A stretch of DNA of 64,000 bases from Streptomyces tropicalis (GTDB lineage: Bacteria > Actinomycetota > Actinomycetes > Streptomycetales > Streptomycetaceae), in the NCBI RefSeq assembly GCF_029269835.1, contig NZ_JARJBB010000006.1, positions 326,236 through 390,235 of the forward strand. Reading direction: 5' to 3'. The notes beneath the pieces were generated by a model that saw only the letters and a program-made list of their open reading frames with translations, was not told where the DNA came from and ran no database searches. Made by a program: the position numbers and the translations under genes. How positions within the stretch are numbered: the stretch's first letter is position 1; every line of letters starts with the position of its first letter. Of the stretch, positions 29,985-40,068 are shown piece by piece.

Positions 29985-31175
29985 TCACCGGAAGGCGTCG
30001 AGACCGGTGAGCGCCTTGCCCAGCACCAGCTGGTGCATCTCCACGGTGCCCTCGTAGGTGAGCACCGACTCCAGGTTGGTCGCGTGCCGCATCACCGGGT
30101 ACTCCAGGGAGATGCCGTTGGCCCCGAGGATCGTGCGCGCCGTGCGGCAGATCTCGATGGCCTCCCGCACGTTGTTGAGCTTGCCGAAGCTGACCTGCTC
30201 GGGACGCAGGCGGCCGGCGTCCATGCGGCGGCCGAGATGGTGGGCGAGCAGGATCCCCTTGTGCAGTTCGAGCGCCATGTCGGCGAGCTTGGCCTGGGTG
30301 AGCTGGAAGCCGCCGATGGGCCGGCCGAACTGCTCGCGCGAGCGCGCGTAGTCGAGGGCGGCCTCGAAGCTGGAGCGGGCCGCGCCCATCGATCCCCAGA
30401 CGATCCCGTAGCGGGCGTGCGACAGGCAGCTGAGCGGTCCGCGCAGTCCGGCGCCCTCGGGCAGCACCGCGTCGGCCGGCAGGCGTACGTCGTCCAGGAC
30501 CAGCTCGCTGGTGACGCTGGCCCGCAGGGACCACTTGTGCCGGATCTCCGGGGCGGAGAAGCCGGGGCTGTCCGTCGGCACCACGAATCCGCGGATGCCG
30601 TCCTCGGTCTGCGCCCAGACCACGGCGACGCCCGCGACCGAGCCGTTGGTGATCCACATCTTGCGGCCGTTGAGGATCCAGTCGGCGCCGTCGCGCTTGG
30701 CGTGGGTGCGCATGGAGGCGGGGTCGGAGCCGTGGTCCGGTTCGGTGAGGCCGAAGCAGCCGATCACCTCGCCCGCGGCCATGCGGGGCAGCCAGGTCTG
30801 CTTCTGCTCCTCGGAACCGAAGCGGTGGACGGCGTACATCGCGAGCGAGCCCTGCACCGAGACCAGCGACCGGATGCCGGAGTCGGCGGCCTCCAGCTCC
30901 AGGCAGGCCAGTCCGTACTGGACCGCGGTCGCGCCGGCGCAGCCGTATCCGGTCAGGGACATGCCGAGGGCGCCGAGGGAGCCGAGTTCCCGGGCGAGTT
31001 CCCGCACGCCGGGCAGCTCACCGCTCTCGTACCACTCGGCGATGTGCGGCAGCACCCGGTCGGCGGCCCAGGCACGCACGGTGTCGCGGACGGCCAGGTC
31101 CTCCGGGTCCAGCAGGTCGTCGACGCCGAGCGGATCGGCGGGGTCGAACGGGGGCAACTTCGCGGACGCGGACAT
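29985..31175 (-). CDS. Acyl-CoA dehydrogenase, glutaryl-CoA dehydrogenase-like
   Basis: This 396-aa flavin enzyme oxidises an acyl-CoA thioester. N- and C-terminal helical domains flank the beta domain (CFGLTEPDHGSDPASM binds FAD and substrate). Later motifs are KMWITNGSVAGVAVVWA, REQFGRPIGGFQL and the catalytic base Glu in LTYEGTVEMHQLVLGK. The EGT followed by H-Q-L is typical of the glutaryl-CoA dehydrogenase subgroup rather than ordinary fatty-acid enzymes. ATG at 31175 has CGGAGG upstream. It stands alone. Confidence 0.9.
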   Translation of the reverse strand: MSASAKLPPFDPADPLGVDDLLDPEDLAVRDTVRAWAADRVLPHIAEWYESGELPGVRELARELGSLGALGMSLTGYGCAGATAVQYGLACLELEAADSGIRSLVSVQGSLAMYAVHRFGSEEQKQTWLPRMAAGEVIGCFGLTEPDHGSDPASMRTHAKRDGADWILNGRKMWITNGSVAGVAVVWAQTEDGIRGFVVPTDSPGFSAPEIRHKWSLRASVTSELVLDDVRLPADAVLPEGAGLRGPLSCLSHARYGIVWGSMGAARSSFEAALDYARSREQFGRPIGGFQLTQAKLADMALELHKGILLAHHLGRRMDAGRLRPEQVSFGKLNNVREAIEICRTARTILGANGISLEYPVMRHATNLESVLTYEGTVEMHQLVLGKALTGLDAFR

Positions 31176-31335
31176 GGGACACCCTCCGACAACTGAAAAC
31201 TAGCAGCGCTAGTTACGCGACTCCGGCCCGACGTTACGACGCAGTCTCCCGCACGTCCAGCCCGTCCCCCGCGCCGGCGCCCGGCCGAGGCGCGGTGCCG
31301 GGAGGGCGGCGGAGGCGGGGTGCCGCCCTGCCGGG

Positions 31336-32940
31336 TCAGGCCGGGACGGGGGGCCGCTCCGCCTCGCGCTGGACGGGCAGCTCCACCGGCGCCTCCTCCT
31401 CGCAGGTCATCACGCGCGGCAGCCGCAGTGCCATCACCGCGCCGAGCAGCAGCAGTCCCGCACTGACCAGCAGGGTCACGTGCAGACCGTGGACGAAGGA
31501 GTCGCGGGCCACCCGCCGCAGCACCTCACCGGCCGGGCCGCCGATGCGGTCGGAGACCTCGTACGCCTCGCCCAGTGAGTGCGACGCCTCCCGCGCGGCG
31601 CCCGCCGGGACGCCGTGCGCGGCCGCGGGGCCGGGTGCGTAGGCCGCGTTCATCACGGTGCCGAGCAGGGCGATGCCGATGCCCGCCCCGAGCTGGTACG
31701 AGGTCTCGCCGATCGCCGCCGCGCCGCCCGCACGCGCCGCCGGGGCCTCGCTCAGCATCGACTCGTACGCCCCGAAGAGCGTCGTCTCCAGGCCGAACCC
31801 GAGCAGGACGAAGCCGGCCAGCAGCAGCCGGGCGTCGTCGCGGCCGCCCATCGCCGTGAGCGACAGCACCGCGGCCGCGGTCAGGCAGAACCCGGCGCAC
31901 ACCATGCGCCGCGGGCCGAACCGGCGCAGCATCCGCGCCCCGGCCAGCCCGGCGGCCATCGCCGCGAAGGTCAGCGGGAGCAGCCGCAGCCCGGTCTGCA
32001 GCGGGGACAGGCCGAGTACCAGCTGCAGGTACTGGGCCGCGATCAGTTCGAGTCCGACCAGTGCCAGCATGGCGAGCACGATGCACCCCACCGAGGTGCT
32101 GAAGGCGGGCCGCGCGAACATCCCGAGATCCACCAGCGGGTGCGGTCGGCGTCGCTGGCGCCTCACGAATGCCGCCAGCAGCACGGCCCCCACCAGCAGC
32201 GGCACGAGGGTGAGCGGGCTCAGCGCGTCCTCCCCTCCGCCGAGGCGCTTCACCCCGAGGACCGCACCGAACATCCCGCCCGCCGCCATCAGCGCGCCGG
32301 CCACGTCCCAGGGGCCGTCCCGTTCACCGGTCGACTCGGGCAGGAGCAGCCGGCCCACCGGCAGGCTGACCAGCATCAGCGGGATGTTGACGAGGAAGAC
32401 CGACCCCCACCAGAAGTGCTCCAGCAGGAAGCCGCCGAGCAGCGGGCCGACCGCCGCGCCGACCGCGGCGACCGCGCTCCACACCCCGATGGCCAGCGCA
32501 CGCTCGCGCCGGTCGGGGAAGACCTGCCGCAGCAGGGACAGGGTCGCGGGCATGATCATGGCGCCGCCGACGCCGAGCAGCCCGCGCGCGAGGATCAGCG
32601 TCAGCGGGTTCTGCGCGAGGGCCGCCAGGGCGGACGCGACGCCGAAGAGCCCGTACCCCAGGAGCAGGATCCGCCGGCGGCCCACCCGGTCGCCGAGTGT
32701 GCCGAACAGGATCAGCAGGGCGGCGCAGACCAGCGGGTAGGTGTCGACGATCCAGAGGAGCTCGATGGCACCGGGCCGGAGGTCCTCGGTCACGGCGGGC
32801 ACGGCCACGTGCAGCACCGTGGCGTCGATGGCGACGAGCAGCAGGCTGACGCAGAGGACGACCAGGACGACCCAGCGGTTCGCACCGGCCCCGGCCGTCC
32901 GGGGGCTCGGCGCGGCGACGGCCGCGGTCGTCGGGGACAT
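31336..32940 (-). CDS. Drug:H+ antiporter of the DHA2 (14-TMS) MFS family
   Basis: The 534-aa membrane protein has about 14 hydrophobic helices. Family motifs are LVVLVVLCVSLLLVAIDATVL (the DxT motif of helix 1), IEWI-type WIVDTYPLVCAALLI, GTLGDRVGRRRILLLGYG (motif A) and LGVGGAMIMPATLSLLRQVFPDR (motif C region). It resembles EmrB/QacA exporters. ATG at 32940 has GGGAGG upstream. No TetR-type partner is directly adjacent. Confidence 0.93.
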   Translation of the reverse strand: MSPTTAAVAAPSPRTAGAGANRWVVLVVLCVSLLLVAIDATVLHVAVPAVTEDLRPGAIELLWIVDTYPLVCAALLILFGTLGDRVGRRRILLLGYGLFGVASALAALAQNPLTLILARGLLGVGGAMIMPATLSLLRQVFPDRRERALAIGVWSAVAAVGAAVGPLLGGFLLEHFWWGSVFLVNIPLMLVSLPVGRLLLPESTGERDGPWDVAGALMAAGGMFGAVLGVKRLGGGEDALSPLTLVPLLVGAVLLAAFVRRQRRRPHPLVDLGMFARPAFSTSVGCIVLAMLALVGLELIAAQYLQLVLGLSPLQTGLRLLPLTFAAMAAGLAGARMLRRFGPRRMVCAGFCLTAAAVLSLTAMGGRDDARLLLAGFVLLGFGLETTLFGAYESMLSEAPAARAGGAAAIGETSYQLGAGIGIALLGTVMNAAYAPGPAAAHGVPAGAAREASHSLGEAYEVSDRIGGPAGEVLRRVARDSFVHGLHVTLLVSAGLLLLGAVMALRLPRVMTCEEEAPVELPVQREAERPPVPA

Positions 32941-33202
32941 GCACGTACCTCCCGGATGATCCCTCGCGGTCGGCGGGCCTGCGGGACGGGGACCTCCCGC
33001 GGCTCGGCCGGAGAGGAGCGGTGGTCTCCGGCCCGCGCAGCGACGTGCGAGTGACTCGCCAGCCTACGCGAGTCCGCCGCACGGCCACGTGTCCCAGCTC
33101 TCAGACTCCGCGGCGACCTCGTGTGGCGTGCGCCACGCGCACGCCCCCGCCCCGAGCGCCCGAGGGACGGGGCGGGTCCGCGGACGGCCGATAATCGAGC
33201 CC

Positions 33203-34369
33203 GTGACCGATCTCGAGACGCACGTGGCGCCGCCCCGGCCCGGGGCCCTGCGCCGGGCCGCCCCGGCGCTGCTCGGGTACGCGGCCGCCCGCCTCCTGGG
33301 CCTGCTGGTGCTGGCCGTCTGGAGCGCCGCGCGCGGCCGGAGCGCCCACACCCTGCTGACCGCCCGCTGGGACGCGCTCTGGTACGCCCGGATCGCGGGC
33401 CTCGGCTACGGCCACGTGGTGCGGCTGCCGAACGGGGACGTCCACTCCGACCTGGCCTTCTTCCCGCTGCTGCCCTGGCTGGAGCGGCTGGTCGCCGCGG
33501 TGACCCCGCTGTCGTACGCGGACGCGGGCCTCACGGTCGGCCTGCTCGCCTCGCTCGCCGCGGCCTGGGGCGTCTTCGTGGTCGCGGAACTCGTGCTCGG
33601 CCGCCGGGCGGGGATCTGCGCGGTGCTGCTGTGGGGGGTGCTGCCGGTCGCCGTCGTGCAGTCGATGGCGTACAGCGAGTCCCTGTTCACCGCGCTGGCC
33701 GCCTGGTCCCTGTACGCGGTGCTGACCGGGCGGTGGGTGACCGCGGGCGCGCTGGCGCTGCTGTCCGGGCTGACCCGGCCGGTGGGGGCCGCCGTCGTGG
33801 CCGCGGTCTGGGTGGCGGCCGTCACCTCCTTCGTGCGAAACCGGAGCGCGGGCACGGGGGACGGCGCGCAGAACCTCCGGCGCGCCCTCGGCATGCTGCT
33901 GGCCCCTCTCGGCGCCGCCGGGTACGTCCTGTGGGTCGGCCACCGCACCGGCCGCGGCCCGCTCGGCTACCTCGACGTCCAGGCCGGCTGGCGCAACGGC
34001 TTCGACGGCGGGTACGCGTTCGCCCGGTTCGTCGCCGCCAGGTTCGCCTCCTTCCCGTCGGCCCTCGCCGGGCTCGGCCTCGTCCTCGGGGTCGCCGCGG
34101 TGATCTGGCTGTACGTCACCGGCGCGCGGCAGCGCCAGCCGCTGCCGGTACTGGTGTACTCGGGTGTGGTCACCGCGCTCGCGCTGTGCGCGTCGAGCTA
34201 CTTCGGCTCCAAGCCGCGCCTGCTGCTGCCCGCGTTCCCGCTGCTCTTCCCTCTCGCCGCGGCCCTCGCGCGGCTGCGCACCTCCCGGGCGGCACTGGTC
34301 GTGGGCGGCGCCGCGGCGGTCTCGGCGGTCTACGGGGCCTTCTGGCTGAACGGCTCCGGGCCCCCCTGA
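33203..34369 (+). CDS. Multi-pass membrane glycosyltransferase-like protein (GT-C/PIG-V-like)
   Basis: The 388-aa protein has about 8-9 hydrophobic helices. An early ARWDALWYARIAGLGYGH motif, with acidic and Trp/Tyr residues, and FFPLLPWLERL follow it. Later helices are separated by short loops (RNRSAGTGDGAQ). The RWD-x-xWY-x-xIA pattern is typical of GT-C mannosyltransferase-like proteins (PIG-V/DPM-dependent). It would transfer a sugar from a lipid donor at the outer membrane face. GTG at 33203 lies 7 nt after GATAAT, so the mRNA may be leaderless. Confidence 0.75.
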   Translation: MTDLETHVAPPRPGALRRAAPALLGYAAARLLGLLVLAVWSAARGRSAHTLLTARWDALWYARIAGLGYGHVVRLPNGDVHSDLAFFPLLPWLERLVAAVTPLSYADAGLTVGLLASLAAAWGVFVVAELVLGRRAGICAVLLWGVLPVAVVQSMAYSESLFTALAAWSLYAVLTGRWVTAGALALLSGLTRPVGAAVVAAVWVAAVTSFVRNRSAGTGDGAQNLRRALGMLLAPLGAAGYVLWVGHRTGRGPLGYLDVQAGWRNGFDGGYAFARFVAARFASFPSALAGLGLVLGVAAVIWLYVTGARQRQPLPVLVYSGVVTALALCASSYFGSKPRLLLPAFPLLFPLAAALARLRTSRAALVVGGAAAVSAVYGAFWLNGSGPP

Positions 34370-34594
34370 CCGGAGCGGCCTGCCGGACGGTCGTGCGGGG
34401 AAATTCGACCCGAGCGTTCGGTTAACGCATTTATAAGCACCATATAAGCGCCGCCGGAATGATCAGAGGAATTGCAGGCCGCAGACCGCGCCGCAATGCG
34501 GAATCCGCACGAATAAAGCCCGGTTGAGAGTAATCCCACATCACATCGTCATCACAAAGCCCTTGATTCGTCAGGGAGCTGAGCACAGTCGCTG

Positions 34595-34600
34595 TAACGT
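34595..34600 (+). promoter_or_regulatory. Leaderless -10 of PAP2 gene
   Basis: TAACGT is followed by seven bases and the GTG start at 34608, giving the TANNNT-N7-start arrangement. Confidence 0.5.
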
Positions 34601-34607
34601 CGATTAG

Positions 34608-35633
34608 GTGCGTACCGAACGAGACCTCACCCGCCTGGACCGGGTGTTCGCCAGGCTGGACCGTGAGTCGCAACGGCCGGCGCACATCGACGTGCCGCGG
34701 ATGAGCCGGCACCGGGTCGTGCTCTTCTCGGCGACCCTGGCGTTCTACCTGTCCATCGTCTGGGCCGTGGTGACCACCTCGTGGCTGATCCGGCTGGACT
34801 GGCAGGTCATGTTCTTCCGGCCGTACCAGCAGTGGCCGCAGATCCACGCGTTCCTCGACTACTACGTGGTGCTGGGCCAGCGCGGCCCCACCGCCGTGAT
34901 GGTCGCCGCGTGGCTGGGCTGGCGCTCCTGGCGGCAGCACACCCTGCGCCCGCTGCTCACGCTCGCCGCGTCCCTGCTCCTGCTGAACATCACGGTCGGC
35001 GCCGCGAAGCTCGGCATGGGACGTCTCGGACCGCACTACGCCACCGTCATCGGCTCGAACGAGATGGGCCTGGGCGGCGACATATTTCCCAGCGGGCACA
35101 CCGCCAACGCGGTGGTGACCTGGGGGATCCTGGCCTACCTGGCCTCCACCCCGCGCGCCCGCCGCTGGCTGTCGGCGCTGTCCGCCGTGACGTCGCTCGG
35201 CGTCGGGCTCACCACCGTGTACCTGGGGACGCACTGGCTGAGCGACGTGCTCCTCGGCTGGGCCGCGGGACTGCTGATCATGCTGGCGCTGCCGTGGTTC
35301 GAGCCGCTGATCGCCCGGGCCGAACTGTGGCTGCTGGACCGGCGCGACCGGCTGCGCGAGCGCCTCGGCCGCCCAATCCGGGTGCCCGCACCGGCCGCTC
35401 CCGTCGGCGCCCCGACGGTTCTCAAGCCCCGCTCCCCCGTCGCCGACGAGTCGGCCCGCGAGACGGTCGGCGCCGGCCGGGTCTCCCGTCCGCCGGCCCA
35501 CCTCGCGCCCGGCCCGCACACGGCCCGCTCGGAGCGGACCCCGGTCACCCCGGCGGGCAGCCGCCGGCCGCCGCACGCCGACCGGGTGCCGCGCGGCACC
35601 GCTCCGGCGGCGCGCCCCCTGGCGGGCGGCTGA
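34608..35633 (+). CDS. PAP2-superfamily membrane phosphatase
   Basis: The 341-aa protein has a helical membrane domain (about 35-235) with the type-2 phosphatidic acid phosphatase motifs. KLGMGRLGPHY stands for the K-x6-RP motif, GGDIFPSGHTANAV is the PSGH motif, and TVYLGTHWLSDVLLG supplies the final H-x3-D. It would dephosphorylate a lipid phosphate at the membrane. The C-terminal 100 residues are disordered, Pro/Arg-rich. The GTG at 34608 is probably leaderless (TAACGT 7 nt upstream). Confidence 0.88.
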   Translation: MRTERDLTRLDRVFARLDRESQRPAHIDVPRMSRHRVVLFSATLAFYLSIVWAVVTTSWLIRLDWQVMFFRPYQQWPQIHAFLDYYVVLGQRGPTAVMVAAWLGWRSWRQHTLRPLLTLAASLLLLNITVGAAKLGMGRLGPHYATVIGSNEMGLGGDIFPSGHTANAVVTWGILAYLASTPRARRWLSALSAVTSLGVGLTTVYLGTHWLSDVLLGWAAGLLIMLALPWFEPLIARAELWLLDRRDRLRERLGRPIRVPAPAAPVGAPTVLKPRSPVADESARETVGAGRVSRPPAHLAPGPHTARSERTPVTPAGSRRPPHADRVPRGTAPAARPLAGG

Positions 35634-35681
35634 CCGCGGCTGCCCCGCACCGCGGCCCGGTACGCACCCGGACCCGCACGC

Positions 35682-35734
35682 GGCGAAGGCCCCGGTTCCC
35701 GACGCATCGCGCGTCGGGAACCGGGGCCTTCGCC
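35682..35734. terminator. Perfect 24-bp bidirectional terminator
   Basis: The arm 35682-35705 (begins GGCGAAGGCCCC) pairs perfectly with 35711-35734 (ends CCTTCGCC) around ATCGC. It separates the convergent PAP2 and I78 genes. Confidence 0.85.
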
Positions 35735-35768
35735 GTGGCGGCCGGGTTCGGCGGCCGCGGGGATCCGG

Positions 35769-35984
35769 TCAGCCCTTCCAGGCGCGCCTCACACGGCCGT
35801 CCGCCACCTCGAAGTTGAGCCGCCCCACGCGGTACTCCATGGTGATGACCGTGCCGGGCGGCAGCGACCGCACGGCGGACCAGCCGCGCTCGCGGGCGAG
35901 CCGCTCGGCCTCCTCGGCCTCGAGACCGACGTATCCGTCCGGACTGTCCTGGGGCTCCGCTGGCGGAGTGGGTATCGGTGCCAT
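35769..35984 (-). CDS. I78-family peptidase-inhibitor-like protein
   Basis: The 71-aa protein has the I78 inhibitor pattern: YVGLEAEEAERLARERGW, then VRSLPPGTVITMEYRVGRLNFEVADGRVRRAWKG. The usual final Cys-Gly pair is replaced by Lys-Gly here. It may inhibit serine proteases. ATG at 35984 is 6 nt downstream of TAGCGT on the minus strand, so it is probably leaderless. Confidence 0.85.
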   Translation of the reverse strand: MAPIPTPPAEPQDSPDGYVGLEAEEAERLARERGWSAVRSLPPGTVITMEYRVGRLNFEVADGRVRRAWKG

Positions 35985-36358
35985 GCCGCCACGCTAGGCC
36001 ATGGCACCGAACTCCCGCCCGCCGTGCGGCCGGCCGCTCCGGGCCCGCCTGTCACACTTCTGTCACAGCACGCCTGCGCGACGGCGGCCCGAACTCCGTC
36101 GTGCGCGGGGGCGGTCCGCGCCCCTTCCGCGTCCATTCGAACGCAATTACCTCGGTCCGGGAGCGCCTTCGGAAAAAGAGTCGGCGAAAGGGGCGGGAAG
36201 AACCGATCCGGAACCGGTGGGGACCGCATTACTCCGGGCCCGCTCCCCCTTCCCCGCCTCCTTCCCCCGGCCACTCCCGCCCGCCGCCCCCACCCGATCC
36301 CGGCGGCGGTCGGCTCACAGGAATTGCACCGCCGCGGCACAGTACGCCGGGGCCCCTC
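35985..36358. other. 374-bp intergenic stretch without a gene
   Basis: It holds the promoter of the I78 gene (TAGCGT at 35991-35996 minus) and the 3' region of the WYL regulator. Around 36120-36230 the sequence is less GC-rich (GAACGCAATTACC, GGAAAAAGAG), which might be a further promoter, but no matching ORF was found. Confidence 0.4.
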
Positions 36359-37345
36359 TCACTGCGCCGTGCCCCCGGCCGCCGACCGGGCCACCGCGTC
36401 GCCGAGCCGGTCCCGCGCACTGCGGATCGCGTCGACCAGCTCCGGCGGATCCAGCACCTCGAAGGGGAATCCGGTCATCATCACGTGCACGACCATCGCG
36501 TCCAGACCGGTGGCGCCGGTGCTCAGGACGCAGGCGTCCGGCCCGTCGGCCCGCAGTGTCCCGGCCGTGGGCGAGATCCGCTCGGCGGCCCGCTCCAGCG
36601 GCACCAGCAGCCGGACCACGGCGTGCTGGGCGTACACGCGGGTGGAGACGCCGCGGGAGACGTAGGCGGCGAGGTCGTCGGCGGGCGGGGTGCGCGGGGC
36701 GAACCGTGGGCCGTGCGGCGGCCTGGGGGTGATGCGGTCGACGCGGAACGTCCGCCAGTCCTCGCGCTCCCGGTCCCAGGCGACGAGGTACCAGCGGCGC
36801 TCGGTGCACACCAGCCGGTGCGGTTCGACGGTGCGGCGGCTCCCGGCGCCGTCGTGGCCGCGGTAGGCGAAGCGAAGGATCTCGGAGTCCCGGCACAGCT
36901 GGGCCAGTTCGGTCAGGACGGCCGGGTCGACGGCGGAGGGCCCCGGGCCACGCAGCATCGGCACGGTGACGGCGTTGAGGGCGGCGACCCGGCGCCGCAG
37001 CCGGCCGGGCAGCACCTGCTCCAGCTTGGCCAGGGCCCGTACCGAGGTCTCGCCGATGCCCTCGATGCCCTGTCCGGCGGCGGTGCGCAGTCCGACGGCC
37101 ACCGCCACCGCCTCGTCGTCGTCCAGCAGCAGCGGGGGCAGTTCGGCGCCCGCGCCCAGTTGGTAGCCGCCGCCGGTGCCGGGGCTGGCGTTGACCGGGT
37201 AGCCGAGGTCGCGCAGCCGGTCCACGTCGCGGCGCACGGTGCGCGGGGTGACCCCGAGCCGGCGGGCCAGTTCGGCCCCGGACCACTCGCGGTGGGCCTG
37301 GAGCAGGGAGAGCAGACGCAGCAGTCGTGCCGAGGTCTCCAGCAT
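36359..37345 (-). CDS. HTH/WYL-domain transcriptional regulator
   Basis: The 328-aa regulator has an N-terminal HTH_11 (SARLLRLLSLLQ ... GAELARRLGVTPRTVRRDVDRL) and the WYL ligand-binding domain. That domain contains ILRFAYRGHDGAGSRRTVEPHRLVCTERRWYLVAWDR, with the W-Y-L triplet exact, followed by a WCX-like C-terminus. WYL proteins sense nucleic acids or nucleotides and regulate DNA damage or defence genes. ATG at 37345 follows CAGACT by 6 nt and lacks a strong RBS, so a leaderless transcript is possible. Confidence 0.9.
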   Translation of the reverse strand: MLETSARLLRLLSLLQAHREWSGAELARRLGVTPRTVRRDVDRLRDLGYPVNASPGTGGGYQLGAGAELPPLLLDDDEAVAVAVGLRTAAGQGIEGIGETSVRALAKLEQVLPGRLRRRVAALNAVTVPMLRGPGPSAVDPAVLTELAQLCRDSEILRFAYRGHDGAGSRRTVEPHRLVCTERRWYLVAWDREREDWRTFRVDRITPRPPHGPRFAPRTPPADDLAAYVSRGVSTRVYAQHAVVRLLVPLERAAERISPTAGTLRADGPDACVLSTGATGLDAMVVHVMMTGFPFEVLDPPELVDAIRSARDRLGDAVARSAAGGTAQ

Positions 37346-37421
37346 GGGGCGAGTCTGCCAGGCCTTGCGGACAGCGGCCGTCCGCAAGGGCGTGCGGGCG
37401 GCCGCGGGCGTCACGGTGGAC

Positions 37422-37455
37422 GGGCCCCGTCCGGTCCGTGGACCGGACGGGGCCC
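37422..37455 (-). terminator. Terminator of the Rpf-like gene
   Basis: A perfect 16-bp inverted repeat (arms 37422-37437 and 37440-37455) lies just downstream of the stop at 37469. Confidence 0.65.
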
Positions 37456-37468
37456 CGGGCCCGGGTCG

Positions 37469-38717
<1,249 letters not shown>

Positions 38718-39506
38718 GTGCCGCGCATGCTCGACGTCAGTGACGCCGTTCGCGCCGAGATCGGCGACGAAGAAGCCGACCGGCTGCTCGCCGGAGAGAA
38801 CGCCCCGGGCAGTTACGACTGCACGTCCTGCCGCACCCCGGGCGACTCCGCGCAGGAGCACACCAGCACCGTCCTGTTCATCGGCGACGAGACCGCCGTC
38901 CTCGCCTTCGCCCACGCCGGCTGCCTGCCCTCGCAGGTCGTCCAGGTCACCGAGGAGCAGCTGCAGGGCGCCGTGCGCTCCATCAACGCCGGCTCGCGGA
39001 CCGCCGAGGCGCAGCCCCCGGCGTCGGTGCCGGAGCAGGCCGTCCTCGGGGTCACCAGCGGACTCGTGCTGATCACCGGGGAGTTGCACCCGGCCCTCGT
39101 CGTCGAGCCGACCGGGCCCATCGCGCGCCCGGGCACCACGGGGCCCGGTGACGCGTTCCTCCCGATGCTGGTCGAGCAGGGGTTCCAGCCGGTGCCCGAG
39201 ATCGCCGCCGTGCCGCCCGTGCTGCACGGCTGGTCCGTGCTGCTGGCGATGGGGCAGCTGCACGCGGTGCTCCAGGCCGGGAGCAACGGCGGCCAGGCGG
39301 TGGCCTGGTGGCAGGCGCACCAGCCGCTCCAGGTCACGGACGGCTGGCGGGCCGCGGCCAACAAGCACCAGCAGGTGCTGGTGTTCGCCGCGCCGGTCGG
39401 GTCGATCGGGCGGCAGCCCCGCGAGGACCTGCTCCGGGACGCCCTGGACAGGGCGGCGGCCTCCGGCCGGCTGGTGGCGGCGGCGCTGCCGCTCGCGGGG
39501 ACCTGA
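38718..39506 (+). CDS. Conserved Streptomyces hypothetical protein (262 aa)
   Basis: I do not recognise a named domain. It begins PRMLDVSDAVRAEIGDEEADRLL and has an early CTSC pair followed by ETAVLAFAHAGCL (Cys/His pattern). A central hydrophobic strand is GLVLITGELHPALVVEP, and the final third ends with VAWWQAHQPLQVTDGWRAAA and AAPVGSIGRQPREDLL. GTG 38718 has GAGGGAG 6 nt upstream. It is probably a soluble cytoplasmic protein. A tRNA-like or metal role is unsupported. Confidence 0.75.
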   Translation: MPRMLDVSDAVRAEIGDEEADRLLAGENAPGSYDCTSCRTPGDSAQEHTSTVLFIGDETAVLAFAHAGCLPSQVVQVTEEQLQGAVRSINAGSRTAEAQPPASVPEQAVLGVTSGLVLITGELHPALVVEPTGPIARPGTTGPGDAFLPMLVEQGFQPVPEIAAVPPVLHGWSVLLAMGQLHAVLQAGSNGGQAVAWWQAHQPLQVTDGWRAAANKHQQVLVFAAPVGSIGRQPREDLLRDALDRAAASGRLVAAALPLAGT

Positions 39507-39518
39507 GCACCCGCGCGC

Positions 39519-39592
39519 CGGGGCTGCACCATGTGCAGCCCCGCGCCCCTTTTGGGGTGCTTCGACCCCGCATCCCTTTGCACGCGGGGTCG
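39519..39592 (+). terminator. Two successive terminator hairpins
   Basis: CGGGGCTGCAC (39519-39529) pairs with GTGCAGCCCCG (39533-39543). CGACCCCGC (39563-39571) pairs with GCGGGGTCG (39584-39592) and is followed by TTT. Both follow the stop of the 262-aa hypothetical. Confidence 0.65.
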
Positions 39593-39603
39593 TTTGGCCC
39601 TAC

Positions 39604-39999
39604 GTGCACGCATACGACGTTCCCCGCCGCCAGCCGTACCATCCGATCCCGTCCGCGCGGACCGCACCGGACCCCATCAGCAGCTACTCGGCCACGCCGA
39701 TCTACGACGCGCTCTACGCCGAGTACGTGAAGTCCTACCGGACCCTGCCGGGCGACCGCAGCGGCGAGGAGGACCTGGTCTTCATCGGGTTCGGGAACCT
39801 CCCGTACGGCCAGGGGCACGGCTCGGTCGCGTACGGCGCGCACGGCTACAGCGCCTACGGCGCCGGGGCGTACAGCACGCGGCACGGCACCGGCCAGCAG
39901 CAGGCGCAGTGGCAGCGGGTCGGCACGCTCGGGCGGCAGGACTCCGGGACGCAGGTCGTGCCGGCCGCGCTGCCGCCCGGTCGGCAGGGCGGCCGGTGA
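39604..39999 (+). CDS. Gly/Tyr-rich Streptomyces hypothetical protein (131 aa)
   Basis: The protein begins MHAYDVPRRQPYHP and has a well-kept central motif SSYSATPIYDALYAEYVKSYRTLPGDRSGEEDL. A repetitive Gly/Tyr/His/Ala part (GSVAYGAHGYSAYGAG) follows, then a QWQRVG stretch. From memory, a similar protein lies next to der in other Streptomyces. GTG 39604 has no good ribosome site, so the exact start is uncertain. Function unknown. Confidence 0.7.
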   Translation: MHAYDVPRRQPYHPIPSARTAPDPISSYSATPIYDALYAEYVKSYRTLPGDRSGEEDLVFIGFGNLPYGQGHGSVAYGAHGYSAYGAGAYSTRHGTGQQQAQWQRVGTLGRQDSGTQVVPAALPPGRQGGR

Positions 40000-40004
40000 A
40001 CCAC

Positions 40005-40049
40005 GAGGCCGGGAGGGCGTCCCCCGGCGGGGGACGCCCTCCCGGCCTC
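40005..40049. terminator. Perfect 20-bp bidirectional terminator
   Basis: Arms 40005-40024 and 40030-40049 are perfectly complementary around CGGCG, between the convergent stops at 39999 and 40069. Confidence 0.85.
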
Positions 40050-40068
40050 TGCCGCGACTGGGGCCGCG